This document shows positions 8,155 to 16,606 of a stretch of DNA of 64,000 nt, one piece after another. Within the stretch, counting starts at the first letter, position 1; each line of letters starts with the position of its first letter. The DNA comes from Pseudogracilibacillus sp037071985 (GTDB lineage: Bacteria > Bacillota > Bacilli > Bacillales > Amphibacillaceae). The DNA lies in NCBI RefSeq assembly GCF_037071985.1, contig NZ_JAXHDF010000001.1:186001-250000 (forward strand), in the 5' to 3' direction. The notes beneath the pieces were generated by a model. That model made no database searches. It had not been told where the DNA came from and was given only the letters and a program-made list of their open reading frames with translations. A program made the translations under genes and the position numbers.

Positions 8155-9747
8155 TCATTTGTCGTATTTTTCTTGAACGATTGCTTGAACAAATCCTTCT
8201 AAAAGTGGATGAGCTTTAGTTGGTCTTGATTTAAATTCAGGATGGTACTGACAAGCTACAAACCAAGGATGGTCTTTTAATTCAATTGCCTCTATAACGT
8301 CTTCCTCTTCACTTACTGCTGAGATGAGCAGACCATGTTCCACCAATTGTTTACGATAATCTTTATTTAATTTATAACGGTGTCTATGTCTCTCACCAAC
8401 TGTTTCAGTTCCATTGTATGCTCGCTTCACTTTTGTATTTTCTGTTAAAACAACTGTACTGGAACCAAGTCTTAATTCATTATCTTCATTTTCTATTAAT
8501 GTAACGAGCGGATGAGGAGTATTTGGATTGACTTCAATTGAATGCGCATCTTTTAGTCCAATAACATTCCGCGCAAACTCCACAGCAGCAAGTTGCATCC
8601 CTAAACAAACACCTAGAAATGGAATATTTTTCTCCCGAGCATACTGTATTGCTTCTATCTTACCATCAATTCCTCTTGTTCCAAAACCTCCGGGTACAAC
8701 AATACCATCAACATGGGAGAGTTCTTCATGTATTGTTTCCTTATCCAAAGTTTCAGAATTAATCCAATGAACCGATATATCTGTATCAAACGTAAAGCCT
8801 GCATGTTTTAATGATTCGACAAGAGATAGGTATGCATCAGGCAGTTCCACGTATTTACCAACTAAACCAATTTCTACAGTCCGGGATAAGTGACGAACTT
8901 TTTGCACAAGTTTCTTCCACTCTGACATATCTGCTTCTCGCTGCTCAAGACCCAGATGATTGCAAACTAAATCATCTAAATTTTGCTCTTGAAGGGCAAT
9001 TGGTACGTGATAAAGTGTATCGGCATCAAGCATTTCGATCACAGCTTCTTTTCTTGTATCACAAAATAGTGCAATTTTTTCTTTGTTTTCTTCACTAATA
9101 GCAAATTCAGATCGAAGTACAATAGCATCTGGCTGAATACCTAAAGAACGTAATTCCTTCACACTATGTTGTGTTGGCTTTGTCTTAATTTCTCCAGCCG
9201 CTTTGATATATGGAACAAGTGTACAATGAATATACATTACTTGGTCACGACCAATATCGCTCTTTATCTGTCTAATCGCTTCTAGAAATGGAAGTGACTC
9301 AATATCCCCAACTGTTCCTCCAATTTCCGTAATAACTACATCCGCTTTCGTTTCTTTTCCAGCTTTATAAACTTGGTCTTTAATCTCATTCGTAATATGC
9401 GGAATAACTTGAACTGTAGCTCCCTTATACTCTCCTGAACGTTCTTTTCGAATCACGCTTGAATAGACTTTTCCAGTCGTAATATTGCTGAATTTATTTA
9501 AATTAATATCAATAAAACGCTCGTAGTGTCCTAAATCCAAATCTGTTTCTGCCCCGTCCTCGGTTACAAAAACTTCTCCATGTTGGTATGGACTCATTGA
9601 ACCTGGATCAACGTTTAAATATGGGTCAAACTTTTGTAGCGTTACCTTTAGCCCGCGATTTTTAAGCAAACGGCCAAGTGATGCAGCAGTAATACCTTTT
9701 CCGAGCGAAGAAACAACTCCACCAGTTACAAAAATATATTTTGCCAA
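8155..9747 (-). CDS. pyrG: CTP synthase
   Basis: Makes CTP from UTP, ATP and glutamine. The 530-aa protein has the N-terminal synthetase domain (KYIFVTGGVVSSLGKGI, P-loop-like) and a C-terminal class I glutamine amidotransferase domain with the nucleophile in FLGVCLGMQLAAVE and the His/Glu pair in CQYHPEFKSRP. The start is a TTG at 9747, giving LAKYIFVTGG, which aligns with the family N-terminus and has AGAGGG eight bases upstream; the longer in-frame extension runs through the leader hairpin and is not coding. See the leader features at 9780-9887 for regulation. Confidence 0.96.
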   Translation of the reverse strand: MAKYIFVTGGVVSSLGKGITAASLGRLLKNRGLKVTLQKFDPYLNVDPGSMSPYQHGEVFVTEDGAETDLDLGHYERFIDINLNKFSNITTGKVYSSVIRKERSGEYKGATVQVIPHITNEIKDQVYKAGKETKADVVITEIGGTVGDIESLPFLEAIRQIKSDIGRDQVMYIHCTLVPYIKAAGEIKTKPTQHSVKELRSLGIQPDAIVLRSEFAISEENKEKIALFCDTRKEAVIEMLDADTLYHVPIALQEQNLDDLVCNHLGLEQREADMSEWKKLVQKVRHLSRTVEIGLVGKYVELPDAYLSLVESLKHAGFTFDTDISVHWINSETLDKETIHEELSHVDGIVVPGGFGTRGIDGKIEAIQYAREKNIPFLGVCLGMQLAAVEFARNVIGLKDAHSIEVNPNTPHPLVTLIENEDNELRLGSSTVVLTENTKVKRAYNGTETVGERHRHRYKLNKDYRKQLVEHGLLISAVSEEEDVIEAIELKDHPWFVACQYHPEFKSRPTKAHPLLEGFVQAIVQEKYDK

Positions 9748-9779
9748 ATTAAGTACCCTCTTTCTTTTCATTAAATGTC

Positions 9780-9851
9780 TAAAATAATAAATGCGTTTCC
9801 CAGTCTTAGGGGAAACGCATTTCACGAGTTCAATTTATTCTTGTATAGCCC
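9780..9851 (-). promoter_or_regulatory. pyrG leader attenuator (CTP-responsive, inferred)
   Basis: The predicted transcript begins GGGCUA at 9851. About 30 nt on it forms a hairpin of ten perfect pairs (ATGCGTTTCC at 9791-9800 with GGAAACGCAT at 9811-9820), followed on the minus strand by TTTATTATTTT before the pyrG start. The ascending arm reads UUUCCCC. In B. subtilis, low CTP causes repeated G addition at a GGGCUC start, and the poly-G pairs with the C/U-rich terminator arm so that transcription continues. The layout here fits that mechanism; the regulation itself is inferred. Confidence 0.8.
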
Positions 9852-9887
9852 AATAAAAATTTTACTCATTATACTGGTAAATGTCAA
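9846..9887 (-). promoter_or_regulatory. pyrG promoter with GGGCT start
   Basis: -35 TTGACA (9882-9887), 17-bp spacer, -10 TAAAAT (9859-9864), then seven bases to GGGCTA beginning at 9851. The three initiating G residues followed by C match what pyrG reiterative initiation needs. Confidence 0.8.
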
Positions 9888-9937
9888 GATATACTCTAAT
9901 CAAATTATCATCAATATTTTACCAAATAAGTCTAATA

Positions 9938-10357
9938 TTATTCCTCTTCTAATTCATCGTAATCCAAGTCATCGTAATCATCGAATAACTCTTCGTCCTC
10001 TTCAAGCTCCTCTTCATCTATTGCATCATCAAGTAAATCATCGTCAAGTTCTTCTTCTAAATCTCTTTTTCTAGATTCAGCCAATGATTTTTCGCTTGTT
10101 TGATCTACTGGATACCATCTTTTTAAGCCCCATAAATTCGAACCCAATGTTGTAAAACGGCCATCTACGTTTAAGTCTGTATAAAATCTTGCAAGTAGAT
10201 CTTCTTTTTGTTGTTGAGTAAATCCTTTGTATTCAGCAACTTTTGAAAAGAGATCTAAAAAATTTAATTCTTTTTTCTCATCAGCCAAAATAATGTTGGC
10301 AAGTTCAATCATCGACATTTTTTGGATTTGCTCATCACTATATTTTTCTAACCCCAC
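9938..10357 (-). CDS. rpoE: DNA-directed RNA polymerase delta subunit
   Basis: Gram-positive-specific RNA polymerase subunit that affects initiation and recycling. The 139-aa protein has a folded N-terminal HARE-HTH domain (about 1-90) and a highly acidic, disordered C-terminal tail of nearly only D, E, L and Y, which is the family hallmark. It starts at a GTG (10357) with AAAGGAAG upstream. It precedes pyrG, as in B. subtilis, but pyrG has its own promoter in the 190-bp gap. Confidence 0.96.
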   Translation of the reverse strand: MGLEKYSDEQIQKMSMIELANIILADEKKELNFLDLFSKVAEYKGFTQQQKEDLLARFYTDLNVDGRFTTLGSNLWGLKRWYPVDQTSEKSLAESRKRDLEEELDDDLLDDAIDEEELEEDEELFDDYDDLDYDELEEE

Positions 10358-10451
10358 TGCAACGCACTTCCTTTACCTTAATATAAATATCGTTAAATAG
10401 CTCACTACAATAAACAATTAACAATTAATAAATTATCACTAATAATTTCGT

Positions 10452-10481
10452 AGTATAAACCATTCCTTAGATTATAATCAA
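10452..10481 (-). promoter_or_regulatory. Candidate sigma-A promoter for rpoE
   Basis: -35 TTGATT (10476-10481), 18-bp spacer, -10 TATACT (10452-10457). It would give an approximately 90-nt leader before the rpoE GTG. Confidence 0.5.
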
Positions 10482-10740
10482 GTGTCATGAAAATATGATA
10501 TCTATTTCAAATTTTATGTCAAGAAAACATAGCAATTTTTTTATAAATTAAACTTCCGCAGCGTGAAATAGATAAATAAATTTTGAGAGTATTAAGAAGT
10601 TTAGAGATCCACTTCCTTAGTTAATTTTTTCGAGTAACTGATTGCTTGATAAAACAACTTTTTCCAAGGATTTTTCACTGTCACAATTAACGTAAACTGC
10701 GCAGGAACTTATTAAAAAGTTAAACGTATAACTCGCTATG

Positions 10741-11025
10741 AAAATACACTGCGCTTTCACCACAGGCATAAGAGCGACATCTGGGACTGCACAAGGTTCG
10801 TCCCATCAAAAACACCTGTTCAAGCTGCACTATCGTTTGCTTTTACAGTGTCTCCTTTACCGCAGGCACGGCGATCTGCTTCTGTAGCTTCTTGTTAACG
10901 TGAAGCTACAGGGATCCTCCGACGTACAGGATGTACTAGTGCAGACGTCGCCACAGGACGTGGCGTACTTAGTCTGCGCTCCCCTGTCGCTGTTCCTGCA
11001 GGAGTCTTCGTTTTTTCCTACGCTA
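10741..11025 (+). repeat. Long structured intergenic repeat, copy 1
   Basis: Shares long near-identical blocks with 29955-30202, for example GCTTTCACCACAGGCATAA near the start and a block of about 75 bases from 10919. Internal hairpins are CTGTAGCTTC/GAAGCTACAG (10882-10911), GCAGAC/GTCTGC (10941-10977) and, nested, CGCCAC/GTGGCG. This copy has an extra segment of about 35 bases near 10781-10843. Reading frames differ between copies while the stems persist, so it is a non-coding element. Confidence 0.75.
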
Positions 11026-11092
11026 GTATATAAATTTTATTCAATAATGAGAAAGCATAGTTGCTGTCGGTGTGTCAACAGTAGCCATCCAA

Positions 11093-11204
11093 GCGGAAGA
11101 AATATGTGGAGACCCTATGGGAGCATAGGCCTCGGTGAGACTACGAAGTGCGTAGCAAATAGGAGGCCGGGCAGCCGCCCTTGGAAAGCGGTACATATTT
11201 CCGC
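11093..11204 (-). repeat. Short palindromic intergenic repeat, copy 1
   Basis: Flanked by inverted arms, GCGGAA(GAA)ATATGTGG at 11093 and ACATATTTCCGC at 11193-11204. Read on the minus strand it contains GCTTTCC..GGGCGGCTGC.., GCCTC, GCTACGC and GTCTCACCGAGG in the same order as the copy at 60836-60931. It lies inverted relative to the neighbouring long repeat, inside the 10693-11249 block. Confidence 0.65.
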
Positions 11205-11372
11205 AGCGGTTAATCAGTTCATCCCCAAACTTAGTTACTGCGCAGTTTATTTCTTTTATGTAAAATAGCTTTATCGTAATAAGGTTGTCAAGTTAATGGC
11301 CGGGGGCAATTTCCAGTTAATCCAAGCATCTGTTTTGACTCGCTGAATTAATAATAAGAAAAGGAATGATTA

Positions 11373-11427
11373 TAAAAAATCGTTGGAAAAGGCTCATTTC
11401 ACGAGCCTTAATTATTTATCCAACGAT
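11373..11427 (-). terminator. icmF terminator
   Basis: Two nested stems: outer ATCGTTGGA/TCCAACGAT (11379-11427) and inner AAGGCTC/GAGCCTT (11389-11409). The minus strand then runs into a T stretch (11374-11379). It lies about 90 bp past the icmF stop and closes the fatty-acid operon. Confidence 0.75.
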
Positions 11428-11513
11428 TATATCTTTTATACTTTACTTATTTTCAACCAAGTTACAGTTGAATGGGACACACTTAATATTATTATTCGGA
11501 TCATCGACTAACT

Positions 11514-14500
11514 TTACATATTTCTTCTATATTGTCCTCCGACATCGTATAATGCACTCGTTATTTGTCCCAAACTTGCAACTTTTACTGACTCCATTAA
11601 CTCAGCAAAAATATTTCCACCCTCATTTGCGACGGTTTTCAAACGATTTAACGCTTCGTCTGTTACCTTTCGATTCGTATGTTGAAATTCTTTTAAATTT
11701 TTAATTTGATGCTCTTTTTCCTCTTTAGTCGCTCTCGCTAGCTCCATTTTATCAATTTCATCTTCTGATGGAGGATTTGGACTTAAGTATGTGTTAACGC
11801 CAATGATCGGTAATTCACCCGAATGTTTTTTACTCTCATAATAAAGAGACTCTTCTTGGATTTTGCCACGTTGATATTGTCTTTCCATTGCTCCGAGGAC
11901 TCCTCCCCGATCATTCAGTCTTTCAAATTCAGTCAACACCGCTTCTTCCACTAAATCCGTTAATTCATTTACTATAAATGAACCTTGTAAAGAATTTTCG
12001 TTTTTCGTTAATCCAAATTCTTTATTTATTATCATTTGAATTGCGAGCGCACGTCTGACAGATTCCTCAGTTGGAGTTGTAATTGCTTCGTCATATGAAT
12101 TTGTGTGCAAAGAGTTACAGTTATCCTGAATAGCAATTAATGCTTGTAATGTTGTACGGATGTCATTAAAATCAATTTCTTGTGCATGTAAAGATCTACC
12201 AGAAGTTTGAATATGGTATTTCAACTTTTGACTACGTTCATTTGCTCCATATCTTTCTTTCATCGTAATTGCCCATATTCTCCTAGCTACTCTTCCGATA
12301 ACCGTATACTCAGGATCTAACCCATTTGAGAAGAAAAAAGACAAGTTTGGTGCAAAATCATCAATGTTCATTCCTCTACTCAAGTAGTACTCAACATACG
12401 TAAAGCCGTTCGCTAATGTTAATGCAAGTTGAGTAATAGGATTTGCTCCTGCTTCAGCGATATGATAGCCAGATATGGACACCGAATAATAATTACGTAC
12501 ATGATGATCAATGAAATATTGCTGAATGTCTCCCATCATCCTTAGAGCAAATTCAGTAGAAAAAATGCACGTATTTTGCCCTTGATCTTCTTTTAAAATA
12601 TCTGCCTGGACGGTTCCTCTAACGACATGTAATGTTTTACGTTTTATTTCTTCCGCTTCATTATCTGTTGGTTTACGCCCGTTAACCTGTTCGAAGTTAT
12701 CAATTTGTTGATCGATAGCTGCATTAAAATACATCGCTAGTATAATTGGTGCCGGTCCGTTAATTGTCATAGAGACAGAAGTCTGGGGGTCTATTAAGTC
12801 AAACCCAGCATAAAGTTTTTTCATATCTTCTAATGTACAAACACTTACACCACTTTCCCCAACTTTTCCATACACATCAGGTTCATATGATGGATCTTCC
12901 CCGTAAAGAGTAACAGAATCGAATGCTGTAGATAATCTTTTAGCCTCTTCTCCTTTTGAAACATAATGGAATCTTCGATTTGTTCGTTCAGGAGTACCTT
13001 CACCTGCAAACTGTCGCGTAGGGTCCTCACCTTCCCGCTTAAACGGAAAGACTCCTGCAGTGTACGGAAACTGTCCCGGTACATTTTCTTTCATTAGCCA
13101 TGTTAGACGATCTCCCCAGTCTGAATAGTGAGGAAACGCAACTTTAGGAATTTTCAATCCGGATAACGATGTCGTTGTGAGTTGAATCGTTATTTCTTTA
13201 TCACGTACTGGAAAAGTTAGCGTTTCTCCTTCATATGTTGCTTTCAATTTATCCCAACTGTAGAGGAGGCTTTTTTCTACACTTTCTAGCTTTTCTTTAT
13301 ATTGATCAAACGTTTGATCAATTGTTTTCTTCATTGACTCATCATCAATCAATTGCTTTACATTACTTAAATGATATAGCTTTCGAGCGATGTCACTTTG
13401 ATTCTTAATATTATCGTGGTAGTCGCGAACAGTCTTACTAATTTCCCGTAAGTAATGTAATCTGTCATTTGGAATAATATTATTATGATTTGAAGGGATA
13501 AGATGACGTTCAAAAGGAACATCATTATCCCAGCCGTATTCTGCATTTATTTTATCGATGATAGCAGCAAATAATGCATTTGTACCTGGGTCATTAAATT
13601 GACTTGCAATCGTTGCAAAGACAGGGAATTTCGACTGTTCTTCATGAAATAACAGATGACTGCGTTCATACTGTTTACGTACTTGAGTCAAGGCATCTTC
13701 AGAACCCTTTTGCTCAAATTTATTAATTACTATAAAATCTGCAAAATCAATCATATCTATTTTTTCTAATTGGGTAGGCGCACCAAACTCACTTGTCATC
13801 ACATACATCGAGAGATCAGTAATTTCAGTTATTTCCGCATCCCCTTGACCAATACCGCTCGTTTCAACAATTATGAAATCAAAATCTGAAGCTCTCAACA
13901 CATCAATAATATCTTGGGTCGCTTTTGAAATTTCCGTTTTCGATCCTCGAGTAGCTAAAGAACGCATAAATACCCGATCAGAGAAAATAGCATTCATGCG
14001 AATTCGATCACCTAACAGCGCACCACCTGTTTTACGTTTTGTCGGATCGATAGAAATAATTGCGACTTTTTTATCTGTAATTTCGTTTAAAAACCTTCGA
14101 ATAAGCTCATCTGTTAGAGAACTTTTTCCTGCTCCACCCGTCCCTGTAATGCCGAGAACCGGAATGTTTTTATCATTCTGCTGTTTTATATTTCCTAATA
14201 CTGTTAACTTTTCCTTATTATCTTCTGATTCTCTTTCCATATAGGTTATCATTCGAGCAACCGCTTGATCATTTCCGTGATAAAATCTTTGTTCATCCTG
14301 TTGGAGGTCAATAGGCGGTAAAAAATCACTTATTTTGATCATCTCATTTATCATTCCCTGCAAGCCCATTTTCCTGCCGTCTTCAGGTGTAAAAATCCAA
14401 CTTACTCCATAATTATGAAGCTCTTTCACCTCTCTAGGAATAATTGTTCCACCACCACCTCCGAATACTTTCACATGGCTAGCATTATTTTCTTTTAATA

Positions 14501-14756
14501 GATCAATAATATATTTAAAGTATTCTATATGCCCACCTTGATAAGAAGAAACAGCTATCGCCTGCACATCTTCTTGAATAGCCGCGGTGACAACCTCTTT
14601 CGCACTACGGTTATGTCCTAAATGAATCACTTCTACTCCACTTGCCTGCAACATTCGCCGCATGATATTAATAGAAGCATCATGCCCATCAAATAAGCTA
14701 GAAGCAGTCACCATACGAATGTGATGTTCCGGCTTATATACCTCTGGTTGGCTCAT
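11514..14756 (-). CDS. icmF: Fused isobutyryl-CoA mutase (IcmF)
   Basis: Adenosylcobalamin-dependent interconversion of isobutyryl-CoA and butyryl-CoA, with a built-in G-protein chaperone. The 1080 aa show an N-terminal B12-binding domain (about 12-140, with DGHDAS at 23-28 where the base-off DxHxxG motif is expected), a MeaB-like GTPase (P-loop GITGTGGAGKSS near 202-213), and a C-terminal TIM-barrel mutase domain (AGVFPFKREGEDPTRQFAGE). ATG at 14756 with TAAGGA upstream, 34 bp after the tetR gene. It is the last gene of the thiolase-to-mutase operon and links branched-chain (valine-derived) acyl-CoA to straight-chain beta-oxidation. Confidence 0.95.
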   Translation of the reverse strand: MSQPEVYKPEHHIRMVTASSLFDGHDASINIMRRMLQASGVEVIHLGHNRSAKEVVTAAIQEDVQAIAVSSYQGGHIEYFKYIIDLLKENNASHVKVFGGGGGTIIPREVKELHNYGVSWIFTPEDGRKMGLQGMINEMIKISDFLPPIDLQQDEQRFYHGNDQAVARMITYMERESEDNKEKLTVLGNIKQQNDKNIPVLGITGTGGAGKSSLTDELIRRFLNEITDKKVAIISIDPTKRKTGGALLGDRIRMNAIFSDRVFMRSLATRGSKTEISKATQDIIDVLRASDFDFIIVETSGIGQGDAEITEITDLSMYVMTSEFGAPTQLEKIDMIDFADFIVINKFEQKGSEDALTQVRKQYERSHLLFHEEQSKFPVFATIASQFNDPGTNALFAAIIDKINAEYGWDNDVPFERHLIPSNHNNIIPNDRLHYLREISKTVRDYHDNIKNQSDIARKLYHLSNVKQLIDDESMKKTIDQTFDQYKEKLESVEKSLLYSWDKLKATYEGETLTFPVRDKEITIQLTTTSLSGLKIPKVAFPHYSDWGDRLTWLMKENVPGQFPYTAGVFPFKREGEDPTRQFAGEGTPERTNRRFHYVSKGEEAKRLSTAFDSVTLYGEDPSYEPDVYGKVGESGVSVCTLEDMKKLYAGFDLIDPQTSVSMTINGPAPIILAMYFNAAIDQQIDNFEQVNGRKPTDNEAEEIKRKTLHVVRGTVQADILKEDQGQNTCIFSTEFALRMMGDIQQYFIDHHVRNYYSVSISGYHIAEAGANPITQLALTLANGFTYVEYYLSRGMNIDDFAPNLSFFFSNGLDPEYTVIGRVARRIWAITMKERYGANERSQKLKYHIQTSGRSLHAQEIDFNDIRTTLQALIAIQDNCNSLHTNSYDEAITTPTEESVRRALAIQMIINKEFGLTKNENSLQGSFIVNELTDLVEEAVLTEFERLNDRGGVLGAMERQYQRGKIQEESLYYESKKHSGELPIIGVNTYLSPNPPSEDEIDKMELARATKEEKEHQIKNLKEFQHTNRKVTDEALNRLKTVANEGGNIFAELMESVKVASLGQITSALYDVGGQYRRNM

Positions 14757-14790
14757 TTTTCCTTACCCCCACTTTCATAGATAGTTAATT

Positions 14791-15432
14791 TCATTGAGGT
14801 GCTTTTTCTCCCGGAGATTCATCTATACATAAGCTTTGTAAGATTAATGTAGTCTGCATTTCTATATATTTATCAATCGTAAACTGACGATGTAGCATCC
14901 AGCGTCGAAACCCCCACATATGTCCTTGAACAAAAATGTTATTTGCAATAAGTTCAATTTCCTCCTCAGATAACGTGTCAGAGACACATGTCATGATTGC
15001 TCGTTTAAGCATCAAGACCATTTCTCTTTCTTTTTGCAAAACAATTTCTTTTACATTCGTCTGTAAAGATTTCACTTCTTGGTACAAAATAATAACTTCT
15101 TCTTGCATCTCATCCATTAATCGATAATACGATTCAATAATATACACTAAGTTATCTATAGACGATTCTTTTGAATCAATTACCTTTTCAAGATGTTTAT
15201 ATACGTGGTCGTTTATTGCTTCGTATACTAAATAAAGCACATCTTCTTTGGTTCGGATATACTCATATAATGTTCCGATACTAAAGCCTGATTCTTTAGC
15301 AATCTCTCTAGTTGTCGTCCGGTGAAACCCTTTTTCTTTAAATAAAGTTAAGGCTCCGGAAATGATTTGATTTCGTCGTTTTTCAACAAGTGATGTATCT
15401 TTAATGGAAGAAAGAATCGGGTCAGATGTCAT
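14791..15432 (-). CDS. TetR-family transcriptional regulator (fatty-acid operon)
   Basis: DNA-binding repressor of 213 aa. The N-terminal helix-turn-helix reads TTTREIAKESGFSIGTLYEYIRTKED and is followed by an all-helical ligand domain typical of acyl-CoA-sensing TetR proteins. It is embedded in the operon, 24 bp after the first acyl-CoA dehydrogenase gene and 34 bp before icmF, which suggests autoregulation. The 6-2-6 inverted repeats at 19968-19981 and 22476-22489 are candidate operators. FadR of B. subtilis is the closest functional analogue I can name, but orthology is not shown. ATG with AAGGGG upstream. Confidence 0.85.
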   Translation of the reverse strand: MTSDPILSSIKDTSLVEKRRNQIISGALTLFKEKGFHRTTTREIAKESGFSIGTLYEYIRTKEDVLYLVYEAINDHVYKHLEKVIDSKESSIDNLVYIIESYYRLMDEMQEEVIILYQEVKSLQTNVKEIVLQKEREMVLMLKRAIMTCVSDTLSEEEIELIANNIFVQGHMWGFRRWMLHRQFTIDKYIEMQTTLILQSLCIDESPGEKAPQ

Positions 15433-15456
15433 GTTAGTTTCCCCTTCCGGAATATT

Positions 15457-16596
15457 CTATTTTGTTACAGAACGGCCGATAACTAACCGTTGAATTTCAT
15501 TCGTTCCTTCATATATTTGTGTTATTTTTGCATCTCGCATATATCGCTCTACAGGATAGTCTTTCGTATATCCATAGCCTCCAAAGACTTGAACTGCTTC
15601 CACCGTATGACGCATTGCTGCATCTCCTGCAAATAGCTTAGCCATTGCGGAAGCAGTTCCATATTCTAATCCTTCACTCTCCAAATAAGCCGCCTTATAG
15701 GTTAAGAGTCTTGCCGCTTCTGTTTCAGTTGCCATATCTGCTAATTTAAAAGAAATACCCTGATTGTGAGCAATCGGTTTACCAAACTGTTCCCGCTCTT
15801 TCGCATACGTAGTCGCCGCATCTAAAGCTCCTTGCGAAATGCCAACCGCCTGAGCAGCAATTCCACTTCTTCCACCGTCTAACGTTGTCATCGCAATTTT
15901 GAAGCCTTCTCCCTCGGCACCAAGTAAATTTTCTTTCGGTATCCGGCAATTTTCAAAAATCAACTCCGTAGTAGGGGATGAACGAATACCTAGCTTCTTC
16001 TCCTTCTTACCGAACGTAAATCCATCTGTACCTTTTTCGACAATAAATGCCGAAATTCCACGATGGTTTGCTTCTGTGTCTGTTTTAGCAAAAACAACAT
16101 AAATATCAGCTACTCCGCCGTTCGTAATCCATACTTTACTCCCGTTTAATATATAATCATCACCATCTTTGGTAGCTGTCATTTTCATCGAAGCGACATC
16201 ACTTCCAGCTCCCGGTTCTGATAATGCATATGCACCAAGTGCAGATCCTTCCGCCAAACGCTTTAAAAAATTCAGTTTTTGGTTTTCATTTCCATACTTA
16301 TAAATCGGCCAACTTGCTAGGGATACATGTGCAGACAATGTTACACCAGTCGATGCACAGACCCGTGATAACTCCTCGACAGCAATCACGTAACTTACAT
16401 AATCAGATCCAATCCCTCCATATTTTTCTGGCCATGGAATGCCTGTTAAGCCTAATTCAGCCATCTTATCAAATATTTCTCTATCGAAGCGCTCTTCCTC
16501 ATCACGTTCTGCAGCTGTCGGTTCGACCTCGTTCAATGAAAAATCACGAACCATTTTGCGTAACATTCTTTGTTCATCTGTCAATTGGAAATCCAT
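15457..16596 (-). CDS. Short-chain acyl-CoA dehydrogenase 1
   Basis: FAD-dependent alpha,beta-dehydrogenation of acyl-CoA, the first step of beta-oxidation or of branched-chain acyl-CoA breakdown. At 379 aa it has all family blocks: GAYALSEPGAGSDVASM, the FAD-binding WITNGGVADIYVVFA, VQVFGGYGYTKDYPVER and the end IYEGTNEIQRLVI, whose Glu is the usual catalytic base. ATG at 16596 with AGGAGAG upstream. It is separated from the second acyl-CoA dehydrogenase by only 10 bp; the two differ clearly in sequence, so this is an old duplication or two specificities rather than a recent tandem copy. Confidence 0.93.
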   Translation of the reverse strand: MDFQLTDEQRMLRKMVRDFSLNEVEPTAAERDEEERFDREIFDKMAELGLTGIPWPEKYGGIGSDYVSYVIAVEELSRVCASTGVTLSAHVSLASWPIYKYGNENQKLNFLKRLAEGSALGAYALSEPGAGSDVASMKMTATKDGDDYILNGSKVWITNGGVADIYVVFAKTDTEANHRGISAFIVEKGTDGFTFGKKEKKLGIRSSPTTELIFENCRIPKENLLGAEGEGFKIAMTTLDGGRSGIAAQAVGISQGALDAATTYAKEREQFGKPIAHNQGISFKLADMATETEAARLLTYKAAYLESEGLEYGTASAMAKLFAGDAAMRHTVEAVQVFGGYGYTKDYPVERYMRDAKITQIYEGTNEIQRLVIGRSVTK

Positions 16597-16606
16597 TTTA
16601 TCTCTC

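Larger units (their letters stand above)
10693..11249. repeat. 557-bp gene-free block bounded by 19-bp imperfect terminal inverted repeats
   Basis: TAAACTGCGCAGGAACTTA (10693-10711) and the reverse complement of 11231-11249 (TAAACTGCGCAGTAACTAA) match at 17 of 19 positions. Between them lie two palindrome-rich repeats in opposite orientation (10741-11025 and 11093-11204). No transposase gene is present and no target-site duplication is obvious. The frame across 10900-11268 is not conserved in the second repeat copy, so it is not coding. A MITE-like or composite element is possible. Confidence 0.6.

Noticed and set aside
9871..9887. TTGACA followed closely by TATAAT upstream of pyrG
   Set aside because: The spacing is only eight bases. 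The TAAAAT 17 bases from the same TTGACA gives a proper promoter and places +1 on GGGCTA.
10900..11268. A 122-codon open frame on the plus strand in the rpoE-icmF spacer
   Set aside because: It runs across the long repeat; the second copy (29955-30202) is open in a different frame, and the predicted protein has no recognisable features or upstream ribosome binding site.
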